From the NCBI RefSeq assembly GCF_000938255.1, contig NZ_JYMR01000001.1, positions 1 to 64,000 on the forward strand: a stretch of DNA of 64,000 bases. The letters are read 5' to 3'. The stretch is from Bradyrhizobium sp. LTSP849. GTDB lineage: Bacteria; Pseudomonadota; Alphaproteobacteria; Rhizobiales; Xanthobacteraceae. Made by a program: the position numbers and the translations under genes. Positions within the stretch are counted from its first letter, which is position 1. Each line of letters begins with the position of its first letter. The notes under the pieces were generated by a model. That model was not told the DNA's origin, ran no database searches, and worked only from the letters and a program-made list of their open reading frames with translations. This document shows positions 16,194 through 25,268 of this stretch, piece by piece.

Positions 16194-17663
16194 ATGGCAT
16201 TCAGTTTCCAGGATATGGTCGAGGAGGCGCGCCTGTCGGCCCGGGCGCTGATCGACTATGGCGAGCACTTCTTCAACCCGACGGTACGGCTCGGCGTCAC
16301 CGGCTTGTCGCGGGCCGGCAAGACCGTGTTCATCACCGCGCTCATCCATGGGCTGACGCGCGGCGGCCGGTTTCCGGTGTTCGAGGCCTATGCCTCCGGC
16401 CGGATCGCACGGGCGCATTTGGCGCCCCAACCGGACGACGCGATACCGCGCTTTGCCTATGAAAACCATCTGCGCGCGCTGATCGAGGAGCGGCTCTGGC
16501 CGAGCTCGACGGTCGACATCAGCGAGCTCCGCCTCGTCATCGACTACCAGCGTCACAACGGCGCCGATCGCACCCTGACGCTCGACATCGTCGACTATCC
16601 CGGCGAGTGGTTGCTCGACCTGCCGCTGCTGCAAAAGAGTTACGAGCAGTGGTCGGCGGAGAGCCTGGCGTTGTCGCGCGAGGCGCCGCGCGTGCATCTT
16701 GCCGCCGAGTGGCACGCGCATCTTGCAACGCTCAAGCCTGAGGCGCGCGAGGACGAGCAGGCCACACTGACGGCGGCAAAACTGTTCACCGGTTACCTTC
16801 GCGCCTGCCGCGACGAGCGCTTTGCCATGAGCCTGCTGCCACCGGGCCGCTTCCTGATGCCGGGCAATCTCGCCGACACGCCGGCGCTGACCTTTGCGCC
16901 GCTCGATGTGCCCATCGACGGCCAGGCGCCGGAGGGATCGCTGTGGGCGATGATGGTGCGCCGCTACGAAGCCTACAAGGATGTCGTGGTGCGCCCGTTC
17001 TTCCGCGACCATTTCGCGCGGCTCGATCGCCAGATCGTACTGGCCGATGCGCTCGCCGCGTTCAACTCCGGGCCCGAGGCGCTGCACGATCTCGAAGCAG
17101 CCCTTGCCGGCATTCTCGATTGCTTCCGCATGGGGCGAAGCACGTTCCTCTCCAGCCTGTTCCGGCCACGCATCGATCGCATCCTGTTTGCGGCAACCAA
17201 GGCGGACCATCTGCATCATTCCAGTCACGACCGGCTCGAGGCCGTGCTGCGCCGCGCGGTCTCGCGCGCCGTGGTGAGGGCGGAAGATACCGGCGCGCAG
17301 ATCGACGTGGTGGCGCTCGCCGCCGTGCGCGCGACGCGCGAGGCGCAGGTCGCGCATGGCCGCGACAAATTGCCGTCGCTCCTGGGAACACCCGCGGCCG
17401 GCGAAAGCGCGGGCGGCGCGTTCTTTGACGGCAACACGGAGGTCGCGACCTTTCCGGGCGACCTGCCGCTGGATCCGGAGTCGCTGTTCAACGGCACCGA
17501 CGCATTCCGTGGGCTATCGACGGAAGCGGCCGAGAAGAGCGATTTCCGCTTTCTGCGCTTCCGCCCGCCAAAACTCGAAGGCGAGGGTAAGGAAGAGCCG
17601 ACGCTGCCTCATATCCGCCTCGACCGTGCCTTGCAGTTCCTGATCGGAGACAGACTGTCATGA
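16194..17663 (+). CDS. ycjX: YcjX-family P-loop ATPase (DUF463)
   Basis: 489 residues. The P-loop GLSRAGKT is near residue 40, followed by FITALIHGLTRGGRFPVF and IVDYPGEWLLDLPLL, the family's Walker-B-like segment. YcjX proteins are nucleotide-binding proteins of unknown mechanism, associated with stress responses in enterobacteria and usually encoded beside ycjF. Here the stop overlaps the start of the YcjF gene by four bases (ATGA), so the two are translationally coupled. The ATG at 16194 is chosen; a TTG at 16158 is an unlikely alternative. Confidence 0.9.
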   Translation: MAFSFQDMVEEARLSARALIDYGEHFFNPTVRLGVTGLSRAGKTVFITALIHGLTRGGRFPVFEAYASGRIARAHLAPQPDDAIPRFAYENHLRALIEERLWPSSTVDISELRLVIDYQRHNGADRTLTLDIVDYPGEWLLDLPLLQKSYEQWSAESLALSREAPRVHLAAEWHAHLATLKPEAREDEQATLTAAKLFTGYLRACRDERFAMSLLPPGRFLMPGNLADTPALTFAPLDVPIDGQAPEGSLWAMMVRRYEAYKDVVVRPFFRDHFARLDRQIVLADALAAFNSGPEALHDLEAALAGILDCFRMGRSTFLSSLFRPRIDRILFAATKADHLHHSSHDRLEAVLRRAVSRAVVRAEDTGAQIDVVALAAVRATREAQVAHGRDKLPSLLGTPAAGESAGGAFFDGNTEVATFPGDLPLDPESLFNGTDAFRGLSTEAAEKSDFRFLRFRPPKLEGEGKEEPTLPHIRLDRALQFLIGDRLS

Positions 17664-18688
17664 ACGACCGATCCCAGCCGCGGCGGCCGGCGACGTTCCG
17701 GCTCGACGATCCCGGCGTTGTCGTCACCGAGGCCGACGAGACCGGCCGGATCAGCCGCGGCACGATCCAAATCACGCCGGAGTCCGATCCGTCGACGCTG
17801 CCCGTGCCAATTGAGCGCGCGCTTCCGGCGCGGCGCGGCTTTCCCTGGGGCGCGCTGTTCTGGTCAGGCGTCGCTGGCCTGACGCTGCTTGGCGTCGGGC
17901 TCGGCGTCGCCCATCTGATCGAGGATCTGTTTGCGCGCAGCGAAAGCCTCGGCTTTGTCGGGCTGGCTCTCGCGTTCGTCACCACGCTTGCGCTCGCTGT
18001 CGTCATCGGGCGCGAAGCGTTCGGCCTGGCGCGCCTCGCGACAATCGAAAAATTGCATCAGCGCGCAGCCGCAGTGCTTGCCAGCGACGATCGCAAGGAA
18101 AGCCGCACCATCGTGCAGGAACTGCTGAAGATCGCGCATCAGAACCCGCAGCTCGCGCGCGCCCGTGCCGCGCTGGAGAGCCATGCCGGCGAAATCATCG
18201 ACGGCGCCGACATGATCCGGCTCGCCGAACGCGAACTGATGTCACCGCTCGATAACGAAGCGCGGCGGCTGGTGTCGTCGGCCGCGCAGCGCGTCTCGAT
18301 CGTGACCGCGGTGTCGCCGCGCGCGGCGATCGACGTGATGTTCGTATTCATCGTCTCGCTCCGCCTGATCCGCCAGCTTGCTCGGCTCTATGGCGGCCGG
18401 CCTGGCGCACTCGGCATGATCCGCCTGCTCCGCCACGTCATCGCCCACCTCGCCATCACCGGCGGCATGGCCGCGAGCGACAGCCTGGTGCAGCAGATGC
18501 TCGGCCACGGCATCGCGGCCAAACTCTCGCAGCGGCTCGGCGAGGGCATGCTCAACGGACTGTTGACGGCGCGGCTCGGCCTGGCCGCAATCGACGTCAC
18601 GCGCCCACTGCCATTCGCTGCGCTGCCGCCGCCGAAACTGTCGGATCTCGCGACGGATTTGCTGCGGAAGAAAGAGGACGAGGCGTAG
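17660..18688 (+). CDS. ycjF: YcjF-like membrane protein (UPF0283)
   Basis: 342 residues. A soluble N terminus of about 65 residues rich in Pro and Arg, two transmembrane helices (ALFWSGVAGLTLLGVGLGVA and LALAFVTTLALAVVIG), then the YcjF/DUF697 domain with ARAALESHAGEIIDGADMIR, SPRAAIDVMFVFIVSLRLIR and GGMAASDSLVQQMLG. Start overlaps the ycjX stop. Family role unknown; the fixed pairing with YcjX suggests the ATPase works at the membrane through this protein. Confidence 0.9.
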   Translation: MNDRSQPRRPATFRLDDPGVVVTEADETGRISRGTIQITPESDPSTLPVPIERALPARRGFPWGALFWSGVAGLTLLGVGLGVAHLIEDLFARSESLGFVGLALAFVTTLALAVVIGREAFGLARLATIEKLHQRAAAVLASDDRKESRTIVQELLKIAHQNPQLARARAALESHAGEIIDGADMIRLAERELMSPLDNEARRLVSSAAQRVSIVTAVSPRAAIDVMFVFIVSLRLIRQLARLYGGRPGALGMIRLLRHVIAHLAITGGMAASDSLVQQMLGHGIAAKLSQRLGEGMLNGLLTARLGLAAIDVTRPLPFAALPPPKLSDLATDLLRKKEDEA

Positions 18689-18707
18689 CGGCTCGCGCCG
18701 TGCTCAC

Positions 18708-18866
18708 TTCCCCTCTCCCCCTGTGGGAGAGGGTGGCTCGCCGCAAAGCGGCGAGACGGGTGAGGGGTCTGTCTCCGCAGACATCCCTCGCAGTAGAGTT
18801 CGCGGAAACAACCCCTCATCCGGCGCTTCGCGCCACCTTCTCCCGCAAGGGGAGAAGGAAGAAGGG
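18708..18866. repeat. Intergenic hairpin repeat, CTCTCCC family, copy 2
   Basis: Same family as 621-767: CCCCTCTCCC...GGGAGAGGGTGGC on the left and GCGCCACCTTCTCCC...GGGGAGAAGGAAG on the right, sharing CCCCTCATCCGGCGCTTCG. It fills the gap between the convergent ycjF and GT39 genes. Confidence 0.88.
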
Positions 18867-18871
18867 CCTCG

Positions 18872-20464
18872 CTAGCTGAGCTCACGCTTCGCGAATTCCC
18901 CCGCCAGCACGCGCCACTGGAACAGCGGCGAGTCTTTCGGCGGCGACAGCTCCGGCGTCCAGCCGGTGAGCTTGTCCAGCGCGTAGGTGTCGATCAGGAC
19001 ACTGCGCCAGCGGCGCTCGACCTGCGCGAGCGGCTCGCGTTTGGCGGGGATCGAATCCCACACCGGACCGTGATTGTCGGGCTCGCGACCGACATAGATT
19101 CCGGCGTGTCCCTTGATCCCGTCCATGCCGGGATCGCGAAAATCCTGGAAGCGGCCGCGCTCGTTGATCTCGATGACGGGCACGCCGCGGTCCCTGAACA
19201 GCCAGCGCATCATGGCGTAGGTGCGATAGTCCGTGGTCGCGATCCAGGTCGCGCCGGTCTCATCGAGTGCGGCCTGCGCACGCGCGGCGACCTGCTCGTA
19301 GCCGGCCTCTGCGCCGATCGGATCCATCTTGCCGAGAAGATTCCAGGGCGCGGCGACGTAGTAGAGGAACACGATCACCACGAAAGCGATGCCCGAGACG
19401 ACCGCAATGTTGACCCAGAAGATGCCCGACCGGATCATCCGCGCCGACCAGCCTTCTCCAGGCAGCATCGCGAGGTTGACCGCCGCGGCGGCGAAACCAA
19501 CAGGCCACATGAACATGGGCCAGGTGTCGCCGACCCTGAGCGTCAGCGACTTGGCGAAGAAATAGAGGAACGGCACCAACACCGCGGTCGACAACAGGAT
19601 CGCGACCGGCTCGCGCGTGCGATAGCCGCGCCACGCCGTCATCGCCAGCCCCAACAGCACCACCGGCAGCATGACAAAGCCGACCAGGCCGAATTGCAGG
19701 CCGATATAATCACCGATGGTGCGGAGCGAGATGCCGTAATTGGTCGTGGCGCGCACGCCCTGGAAACGGAACGAGGCCCAGTCGTGCTGCGCGTTCCAGA
19801 TCAGGACCGGAGAGAACACGACGATCGCAACCACCACGGCGAGATAGGGATAAGGGCTGCGCAGCCAGCGCCCGCGCCAATCCGGCACCAGCAGAAAGGC
19901 GGCAACCGCCGGCGCGAACATGATCGCGGTGAATTTCGACAGCAGCGACAGACCGGCGAACAGCCCCGCCGCGAGCCACCAGCGACCGTCGCCGCTCTGC
20001 GCGAGCCGCACCAGCGACCACATCATTGCCACCGCAAACGGGACCAGGGCAACGTCGGGCGCGACCTTGGCCATCAGCAGGCCGTAATAAAGCGCGGCCT
20101 CCGGCATCAGCACCGCGAGCGCGACTGCGCGCGCGTCGTGGGTGAGACGGCGGACGATGTCGGCGAGTAGACACTGCGTCACCAGCATCGCGACGATGCC
20201 GCCGAAGCGAACGCCGAGCGTGGTGTCGCCGAAGATCGCGGTACCGAAACGAATGAGCCAGGCGATCATCGGCGGATGGTCTAGGAAGCTCAGCGCCGTC
20301 TCTTTCGACCAGGTCCAGTAATAGGCCTCGTCGGTACGCAGCTCGATCGCGGAGGCGTAGACGAGGCGCAGCACCGTCATCGCGGCGATGACGAGCGCAG
20401 CCATCACGAGGAGCCGGCGCTCGGCGCCGTCGGACTTCACGGTGATGTCGGGAGCGATCGTCAC
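18872..20464 (-). CDS. GT39-family (ArnT/PMT_2-like) membrane glycosyltransferase
   Basis: About 530 residues with many transmembrane helices. The first periplasmic loop has RTDEAYYWTWSKETALSFLD followed by HPPMIAWLIRFG, the acidic DE pair of the GT-C fold. Members transfer a sugar from a polyprenyl-phosphate donor to lipid A, protein or other periplasmic acceptors. The C-terminal soluble part (IATTDYRTYAMMRWLFRDRG) is ArnT-like. The frame extends to 20596, but its first ~40 codons come from a hairpin repeat, so I prefer the GTG at 20464; this start has no strong ribosome-binding site and is uncertain. Acceptor unknown. Confidence 0.82.
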   Translation of the reverse strand: MTIAPDITVKSDGAERRLLVMAALVIAAMTVLRLVYASAIELRTDEAYYWTWSKETALSFLDHPPMIAWLIRFGTAIFGDTTLGVRFGGIVAMLVTQCLLADIVRRLTHDARAVALAVLMPEAALYYGLLMAKVAPDVALVPFAVAMMWSLVRLAQSGDGRWWLAAGLFAGLSLLSKFTAIMFAPAVAAFLLVPDWRGRWLRSPYPYLAVVVAIVVFSPVLIWNAQHDWASFRFQGVRATTNYGISLRTIGDYIGLQFGLVGFVMLPVVLLGLAMTAWRGYRTREPVAILLSTAVLVPFLYFFAKSLTLRVGDTWPMFMWPVGFAAAAVNLAMLPGEGWSARMIRSGIFWVNIAVVSGIAFVVIVFLYYVAAPWNLLGKMDPIGAEAGYEQVAARAQAALDETGATWIATTDYRTYAMMRWLFRDRGVPVIEINERGRFQDFRDPGMDGIKGHAGIYVGREPDNHGPVWDSIPAKREPLAQVERRWRSVLIDTYALDKLTGWTPELSPPKDSPLFQWRVLAGEFAKRELS

Positions 20465-20536
20465 GGCCGCGCTTTTCCCCGACTTGGGAGGGGGAGTCAA
20501 TGTGGGGGTCGTTACCGCGTGTGTCGGGGCACGAAT

Positions 20537-20624
20537 CGTAGGGTGGGCAAAGCGTAGCGTGCCCACCATCGCGAACGACGGCAAAATGGTGGGCACGGCG
20601 CCAAGGCGCCTTTGCCCACCCTAC
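20537..20624. repeat. Hairpin repeat, GTAGGGTGGGCAAAG family, copy 1
   Basis: 88 bases starting GTAGGGTGGGCAAAGCGTAG and ending GCGCCTTTGCCCACCCTAC, with internal GTGCCCACCAT and ATGGTGGGCAC. A second copy is at 47079-47169, with its core inverted. It lies between the divergent GT39 and cyclase genes. Confidence 0.92.
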
Positions 20625-20725
20625 GATTTCGTAACCTTGCCGCGTATGTGATCGGACCCACCGTCCACAGGCGGAATTTAACTCTCCGCTGGCTGTTCTC
20701 CTTGATGAACTGATACAACCGAATC

Positions 20726-22459
20726 ATGGCCGCCATCGCCCTTTCACGATTGTCCGAACTCGTCCGCTCGACCAGCGCGCGGCAGGTGCGGCTGGTCTGC
20801 GGCGTCATCCTGTTCGCCTATGTGGTCAGCCACTTCCTGAACCATGCGCTCGGCAACATCTCGGTCGATGCCATGCAGGTCGGGGTCTATTACCACACGA
20901 CATTCTGGCAGTTCCTCCCCGTCGCGATCGTGTTCTATGGCGCCGCTCTCATCCATATGGGGCTTGGCGTCTATGCGCTGTATCAGCGCCGGCAGTTCCG
21001 TTGGCGGACGATCGAGCCGCTGCAACTCGTGCTGGGTCTGAGCATTCCGGCCCTGATCATGGCGCATGTCATCGGCGTACGGCTTGGCCAGACGCTCTAC
21101 GGACATGAAAAGCTCTATCCACAGGAGCTCTATCTGTTCTTCGTCGTGTCATCCGGCCGGCTCTGGGGCATGACGGTTCTGCTCATCATCGCCTGGATGC
21201 ACGGCTGCATCGGCATCTATTTCTGGCTTCGGCTCAAGCCGTTCTTCGTCCGCGCGGCGCCTTATCTGCTCGCGGCCGCCGTGCTGATCCCGACGCTGGC
21301 GCTGCTCGGGATCTACCAGGGTGGCCGCAGCGTTGCCGCCGATAGCGAGGACGGAGAATGGCGCCGGCAAAATTACACGCAGCGCGAGGTCGGCACGTTC
21401 GCACAGGCTGCTACGCTCGACCGCATCACCGGCGGACTCACAATCGGTTACTTCGGCCTGCTCGGGCTGGTGCTGCTCGCGCGCGGCGTGCGCGGCTGGC
21501 GCGAGCGGCGCGGCGGCATGATCGCGCTGTCTTACGGCAACGGCAAGACCGTGCGCGTGCCCAAGGGTCTCTCCGTGCTGGAGGCGAGCCTGCGCCATAG
21601 CGTGCCGCATGCCAGCGTCTGCGGCGGCCGCGCCCGCTGCTCGACCTGCCGCATCCGCATTATCGGCGACCATGGCGGACTGCCCGAGCCGTCGCAGCGC
21701 GAAGCCTTCGTGCTCGCCCGCGTCGGTACTGCCGATCCCTCCATTCGCCTTGCCTGCCAGTTGCGGCCGACCACCGACCTCTCCTTCTTCCAGCTCTTCA
21801 TGCCGCAGACGCTGTCGGCGAACGCTGCGTCGTCGCCGGCTAGAATCGGCCAGGAGCGCTATCTCGTCAGCCTGTTCGTGGACATGCGCGGCTCGACCCA
21901 ACTCGCCGAGAAGCGGCTGCCGTTCGACACCGTTTTCATCGTTAACCGCTTCCTCGGCGCGGTGTCGCAAGCCGTGATCGAGAACGGCGGCCAGCCGAAT
22001 CAATTTGTCGGCGACGGCATGCTCGCGCTGTTCGGACTCACGAGCGATCCGCAGACCGCCTGCCGGCAGGCGCTGAAGGCCGTCGCCGCCATCGCCACGC
22101 ATGTTGACGAGTTGAATGAGCTCCTGAGCCAGGATCTGCGCCAGCCGATCCGCTTCGGCATCGGCGTCCACGGCGGCGAGGTCATCATCGGCGACATCGG
22201 CTATCGCGACCACATCGTGTTCACCGCGCTCGGCGATGCCGTCAATGTCGCGGCGCGTCTCCAGGACATGACCAAGACGCTTGCCTGCGAGGCCATCATC
22301 TCGGAAGAAGTCCGCCGCACCGCCGGCCTTCGCGACGATGCGCTGCCGCAGCAGGAGGTCGCGATCCGCGGCCGCGACGAGCCGATGGTCGTGCGGGTCG
22401 TTGCGGATACCAGGACATTGTCAGCTCTCCTCGCGGGCGACGAACTCGTCGCGGCGTAA
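20726..22459 (+). CDS. cyaC: CyaC-like redox-sensing class III adenylate cyclase
   Basis: 577 residues in three parts. 1-260: six-helix membrane domain with histidines at 36, 40, 57, 77, 114, 127 and 159, like the dihaem anchor of succinate:quinone oxidoreductase. 265-350: plant-type [2Fe-2S] domain with Cys299, Cys305, Cys308 and Cys344. 375-540: class III cyclase domain with metal-binding Asp386 (FVDMRGST) and Asp430 (QFVGDGMLALFG), and ALGDAVNVAARL holding the transition-state Asn and Arg. Sinorhizobium meliloti CyaC has this layout and responds to the quinone redox state. The usual adenine-specifying Lys aligns with Gln427 here, so nucleotide preference should not be assumed. No strong ribosome-binding site is visible. 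Confidence 0.92.
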   Translation: MAAIALSRLSELVRSTSARQVRLVCGVILFAYVVSHFLNHALGNISVDAMQVGVYYHTTFWQFLPVAIVFYGAALIHMGLGVYALYQRRQFRWRTIEPLQLVLGLSIPALIMAHVIGVRLGQTLYGHEKLYPQELYLFFVVSSGRLWGMTVLLIIAWMHGCIGIYFWLRLKPFFVRAAPYLLAAAVLIPTLALLGIYQGGRSVAADSEDGEWRRQNYTQREVGTFAQAATLDRITGGLTIGYFGLLGLVLLARGVRGWRERRGGMIALSYGNGKTVRVPKGLSVLEASLRHSVPHASVCGGRARCSTCRIRIIGDHGGLPEPSQREAFVLARVGTADPSIRLACQLRPTTDLSFFQLFMPQTLSANAASSPARIGQERYLVSLFVDMRGSTQLAEKRLPFDTVFIVNRFLGAVSQAVIENGGQPNQFVGDGMLALFGLTSDPQTACRQALKAVAAIATHVDELNELLSQDLRQPIRFGIGVHGGEVIIGDIGYRDHIVFTALGDAVNVAARLQDMTKTLACEAIISEEVRRTAGLRDDALPQQEVAIRGRDEPMVVRVVADTRTLSALLAGDELVAA

Positions 22460-22594
22460 CACCGCGTTGTTGCAACGCAACGGCATGGGCTTGCTGCGAA
22501 AGCACGAATTGACTTCACCTGAGTCGATGCGGCAGATGGGCGCGGGTCTGCGGTGATGACCGCTGGCCAACGAAAAGCTCCGGGAGGAGACACC

Positions 22595-23794
22595 ATGTTT
22601 GATCGACGCGACCTGCTCAAAGGAGCGGGGCTTGCCACACTTGCGGCCGCACTGAACTCAACCAAAGCACTGGCACTCGACACCGTCACGCTGCCATTTG
22701 CCAATGGCGAACGGCCGCTGGTGAAATATCCGCAGAAGCGGCCGATGATCGGCCTGACCAGCCGGCCGCCGCAGCTCGAAACGCCGTTTGCGGTATTCAA
22801 CGATGGCCCGCTCACACCGAACAACGCGTTCTTCGTGCGCTATCACCTCGCTGACATCCCCTACAATCTCGATCCCGACAAATTCACGCTCGAGGTCAAG
22901 GGCAAGGTCGACAAGCCGCTCAAACTGTCGCTGAAGGACATCCGGAAAATGAAGGCGACGGAGATCGTCGCCGTCAACCAGTGCTCCGGCAACAGCCGCG
23001 GCTTCGTCGAGCCGCGCGTTGCCGGCGGTCAGCTCGCCAACGGCGCGATGGGCAATGCGCGCTGGCGCGGCGTGCCGCTGAAGGCGGTGCTGGAGATGGC
23101 GGGCGTGCAGGCTGGCGCCAAGCAGGTCGTGTTCGGCGGCATGGATGGCCCGGTCAGCGACAAGACGCCGGACTTCGCCAAGGCGCTCGATCTCGATCAC
23201 GCCACCGACGGCGAGGTGATGCTGGCCTACGGCATGAACGGCGAAGACCTGCCGTTCCTCAACGGCTTTCCGCTGCGCCTGATCGTGCCCGGCTATTACG
23301 GCACCTACTGGGTCAAGCACCTCAACGAGATCAGCGTCGTCGACAACGTCTTCGACGGCTTCTGGATGAAGTCGGCCTATCGCATTCCGGACACACCGAA
23401 CAATGCGATCGAGCCAGGCACCGCGCCGAAGGCGACCATCCCGATCAACCGCTTCACTATCCGCTCTTTCATCACCAGCATTCCCGATGGCACCAAGCTA
23501 AAAACGGGCGGCACGACACTGCGCGGCATCGCCTTCGACGGCGGCAAGGGCATCAAGGAGGTTGTGGTCTCCACTGACGGCGGCAAGACCTGGACCAATG
23601 CCAAGCTCGGCAAGGATCTTGGCAACTACTCCTTCCGCGAATGGAAGCTGCCGGTGAAGCTCGCGGCAGGCAGCCACGAGCTTAAGGTGCGTGCCACCAG
23701 CAATTCGGGCGAGACGCAACCGGATCAGCCGCGCTGGAATCCGGCGGGTTATTTGCGCAACGTCGTCGAAACCGTCCACGTCAGCGTGGCCTGA
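22595..23794 (+). CDS. sorA: Sulfite dehydrogenase, molybdopterin subunit (SorA-like)
   Basis: 399 residues. A Tat signal (FDRRDLLKGAGLATLAAAL, cut after about ALA) directs it folded to the periplasm. The sulfite-oxidase fold has Cys130 in VAVNQCSGNSRGF as molybdenum ligand, then GNARWRGVPLKAVLEMAGVQ, and a C-terminal dimerisation domain (VVVSTDGGKTW, RATSNSGETQPDQPRWNPAGY). It oxidises sulfite to sulfate and passes electrons to the haem subunit encoded next. GGGAGGAG precedes the ATG at 22595. The pair follows the redox-sensing cyclase on the same strand, but a 135-base gap makes co-transcription uncertain. Confidence 0.93.
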   Translation: MFDRRDLLKGAGLATLAAALNSTKALALDTVTLPFANGERPLVKYPQKRPMIGLTSRPPQLETPFAVFNDGPLTPNNAFFVRYHLADIPYNLDPDKFTLEVKGKVDKPLKLSLKDIRKMKATEIVAVNQCSGNSRGFVEPRVAGGQLANGAMGNARWRGVPLKAVLEMAGVQAGAKQVVFGGMDGPVSDKTPDFAKALDLDHATDGEVMLAYGMNGEDLPFLNGFPLRLIVPGYYGTYWVKHLNEISVVDNVFDGFWMKSAYRIPDTPNNAIEPGTAPKATIPINRFTIRSFITSIPDGTKLKTGGTTLRGIAFDGGKGIKEVVVSTDGGKTWTNAKLGKDLGNYSFREWKLPVKLAAGSHELKVRATSNSGETQPDQPRWNPAGYLRNVVETVHVSVA

Positions 23795-23805
23795 GGAGAA
23801 TTATC

Positions 23806-24114
23806 ATGCAGCGCACCGTTCTCCTCGCCATCTTGTTTAGCCTCGCCGCCGGCGTCGGCGCCGTGACCGCAGCACCCGTCAACTACCAGCTCCCGGACGA
23901 GGTCGCCGCGTTCAAGCCCGGCCCCAATCTCGAGGTTGTGCAGGGCAATTGCAGCGCCTGCCACTCGGCCGATTACATCAACACGCAGCCGCTGATGAAG
24001 GACAAGAAGGGCTTCTGGCAGGCCGAGGTGACCAAGATGATCAAGGTCTATGGCGCACCGATCGACGATGCCGATGTCGGCAAGATCGTCGACTATCTGG
24101 CCGCGACTTATTGA
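23806..24114 (+). CDS. sorB: Sulfite dehydrogenase cytochrome c subunit (SorB-like)
   Basis: 102 residues: a Sec signal (LLAILFSLAAGVGAVTA) and one haem c site CSACH at 49-53, with a Met in KMIKVYG as the likely axial ligand. It is the size of SorB, which takes electrons from SorA and passes them to the respiratory chain. It begins 11 bases after sorA with AGGAG before its ATG. Confidence 0.92.
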   Translation: MQRTVLLAILFSLAAGVGAVTAAPVNYQLPDEVAAFKPGPNLEVVQGNCSACHSADYINTQPLMKDKKGFWQAEVTKMIKVYGAPIDDADVGKIVDYLAATY

Positions 24115-24322
24115 CTGATGGAGTGATACGCACGGGCCGATTGACCGCGAAACGGGCAAAACCGGTAAAAACGCCGCGAAGTTGAGCGATTTTCCGCAGA
24201 TTGCCGATATGGTTTGATCTACCAAGCCCGCCACATTCCGCGTATCCTGTTAGGACCGAACCGGCCGGTTGGCGGGGACTGGCGGTTCGAGATCTCGGAG
24301 GAAGACCCGCGGAGAAGACGTG

Positions 24323-24523
24323 ATGGCTAAAGGTACGGTCAAGTGGTTCAACCCGACGAAGGGTTATGGATTTATCCAGCCTGCGTCGGGCGGCAAGGAT
24401 GTGTTCGTGCATATCTCGGCAGTCCAGAAGGCCGGTTTGTCCTCCCTGAACGAGGGACAGACGGTTGAGTACGAAGAAATCGCAAACCGGGGCAAGACGT
24501 CCGCAGAGAACCTCAAAGTATAA
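24323..24523 (+). CDS. Cold-shock-domain protein
   Basis: 66 residues covering one cold-shock domain: [17 protein letters not shown] holds RNP1 (KGYGFI) and DVFVHISAV holds RNP2. It binds single-stranded nucleic acid and acts as an RNA chaperone. The upstream ~200 bases form a typical long leader. The in-frame extension to 24269 is not needed. A hairpin follows at 24543. Several csp genes per genome are usual in this group, so I give no letter. Confidence 0.95.
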   Translation: MAKGTVKWFNPTKGYGFIQPASGGKDVFVHISAVQKAGLSSLNEGQTVEYEEIANRGKTSAENLKV

Positions 24524-24542
24524 GCCCGCCAGCCTTTGCTGC

Positions 24543-24562
24543 CTCCCGGATTAATCCGGGAG
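24543..24562 (+). terminator. Perfect hairpin after the cold-shock gene
   Basis: CTCCCGGATT and AATCCGGGAG form a perfect 20-base palindrome 20 bases after the csp stop, with TTTT some 17 bases further on. Likely a terminator or RNA 3' end; it lacks an adjacent T tract. Confidence 0.6.
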
Positions 24563-24692
24563 TGGGGCCAAGAAAATTTTAGAAGACGATCCGTGCATTC
24601 GACGACAGGCGTTGCGATTGCACACGGAAAACTATTTGCCCGCAGAGATCGCTGATGAACTCCACAGCAATGACAATCGCGACCGCACTTCG

Positions 24693-25154
24693 CTAGCCGA
24701 CCGGCAACGGTGCGTCGCGCTTGACCTCCTCCATCACCGCATAGGTGCGCGTCTCGCGCACGCCCGGCATCGACAGCAAGGTCTCGCCGAGGAAGCGCCG
24801 ATACGCGGTCATATCGGCCAACCGCGCCTTCACTAGATAGTCGAAGCCGCCGGCAACCATGTGACACTCCAGCACTTCAGGCGCGAGTTTTACCGCGCGT
24901 GCAAAACGCTCGAAATTGTCCGGCGTGGTCTTGTCGAGCAGCACCTCGACGAACACCAGAAGCCCCAGGCCGAGCCGGTGCGGATTGAGCCTGGCACCAT
25001 AGCCCTCGATAAAGCCCTCGCGCTGCAATCGCTTCAGCCGCTCGCCAATCGACGTCGGCGACAGCCCGATGCGCTCGGCGAGCTCGACATTGGCGATTCG
25101 CCCATCCTCTTGCAGAATCGCGAGGATCTTCCTGTCGATTCGATCAAGTTCCAT
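24693..25154 (-). CDS. putR: Lrp/AsnC-family regulator of proline use
   Basis: 153 residues: N-terminal HTH (MELDRIDRKILAILQEDGRI, GLSPTSIGERLKRLQREGFI) and C-terminal AsnC/RAM ligand-binding domain (LECHMVAGGFDYLVKARLAD). It is divergent from putA across a 114-base gap that holds an inverted repeat. In alphaproteobacteria this arrangement is putR-putA, where PutR activates putA with proline as inducer. The minimal PutA here has no DNA-binding domain of its own, so a separate regulator is expected. Confidence 0.9.
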   Translation of the reverse strand: MELDRIDRKILAILQEDGRIANVELAERIGLSPTSIGERLKRLQREGFIEGYGARLNPHRLGLGLLVFVEVLLDKTTPDNFERFARAVKLAPEVLECHMVAGGFDYLVKARLADMTAYRRFLGETLLSMPGVRETRTYAVMEEVKRDAPLPVG

Positions 25155-25176
25155 ATTTTATCCGGCTACAGCGATA

Positions 25177-25200
25177 TTCACCTTCATTTTCTAAGGTGAA
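25177..25200. promoter_or_regulatory. Inverted repeat, likely PutR site
   Basis: TTCACCTT and AAGGTGAA are perfect reverse complements separated by eight bases (CATTTTCT), 22 bases upstream of the putR ATG and 68 upstream of putA. Position fits an Lrp-type operator serving both genes. Confidence 0.6.
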
Positions 25201-25268
25201 ATGGCTAACTTGTCTATCGAACTACGGTAATGCGGGCCTTATCCTGGATTTGAGCCACAGGACACGCC

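Noticed and set aside
20465..20596. Longer N terminus for the GT39 protein
   Set aside because: Those codons are translated from a hairpin repeat that also occurs elsewhere in the window.
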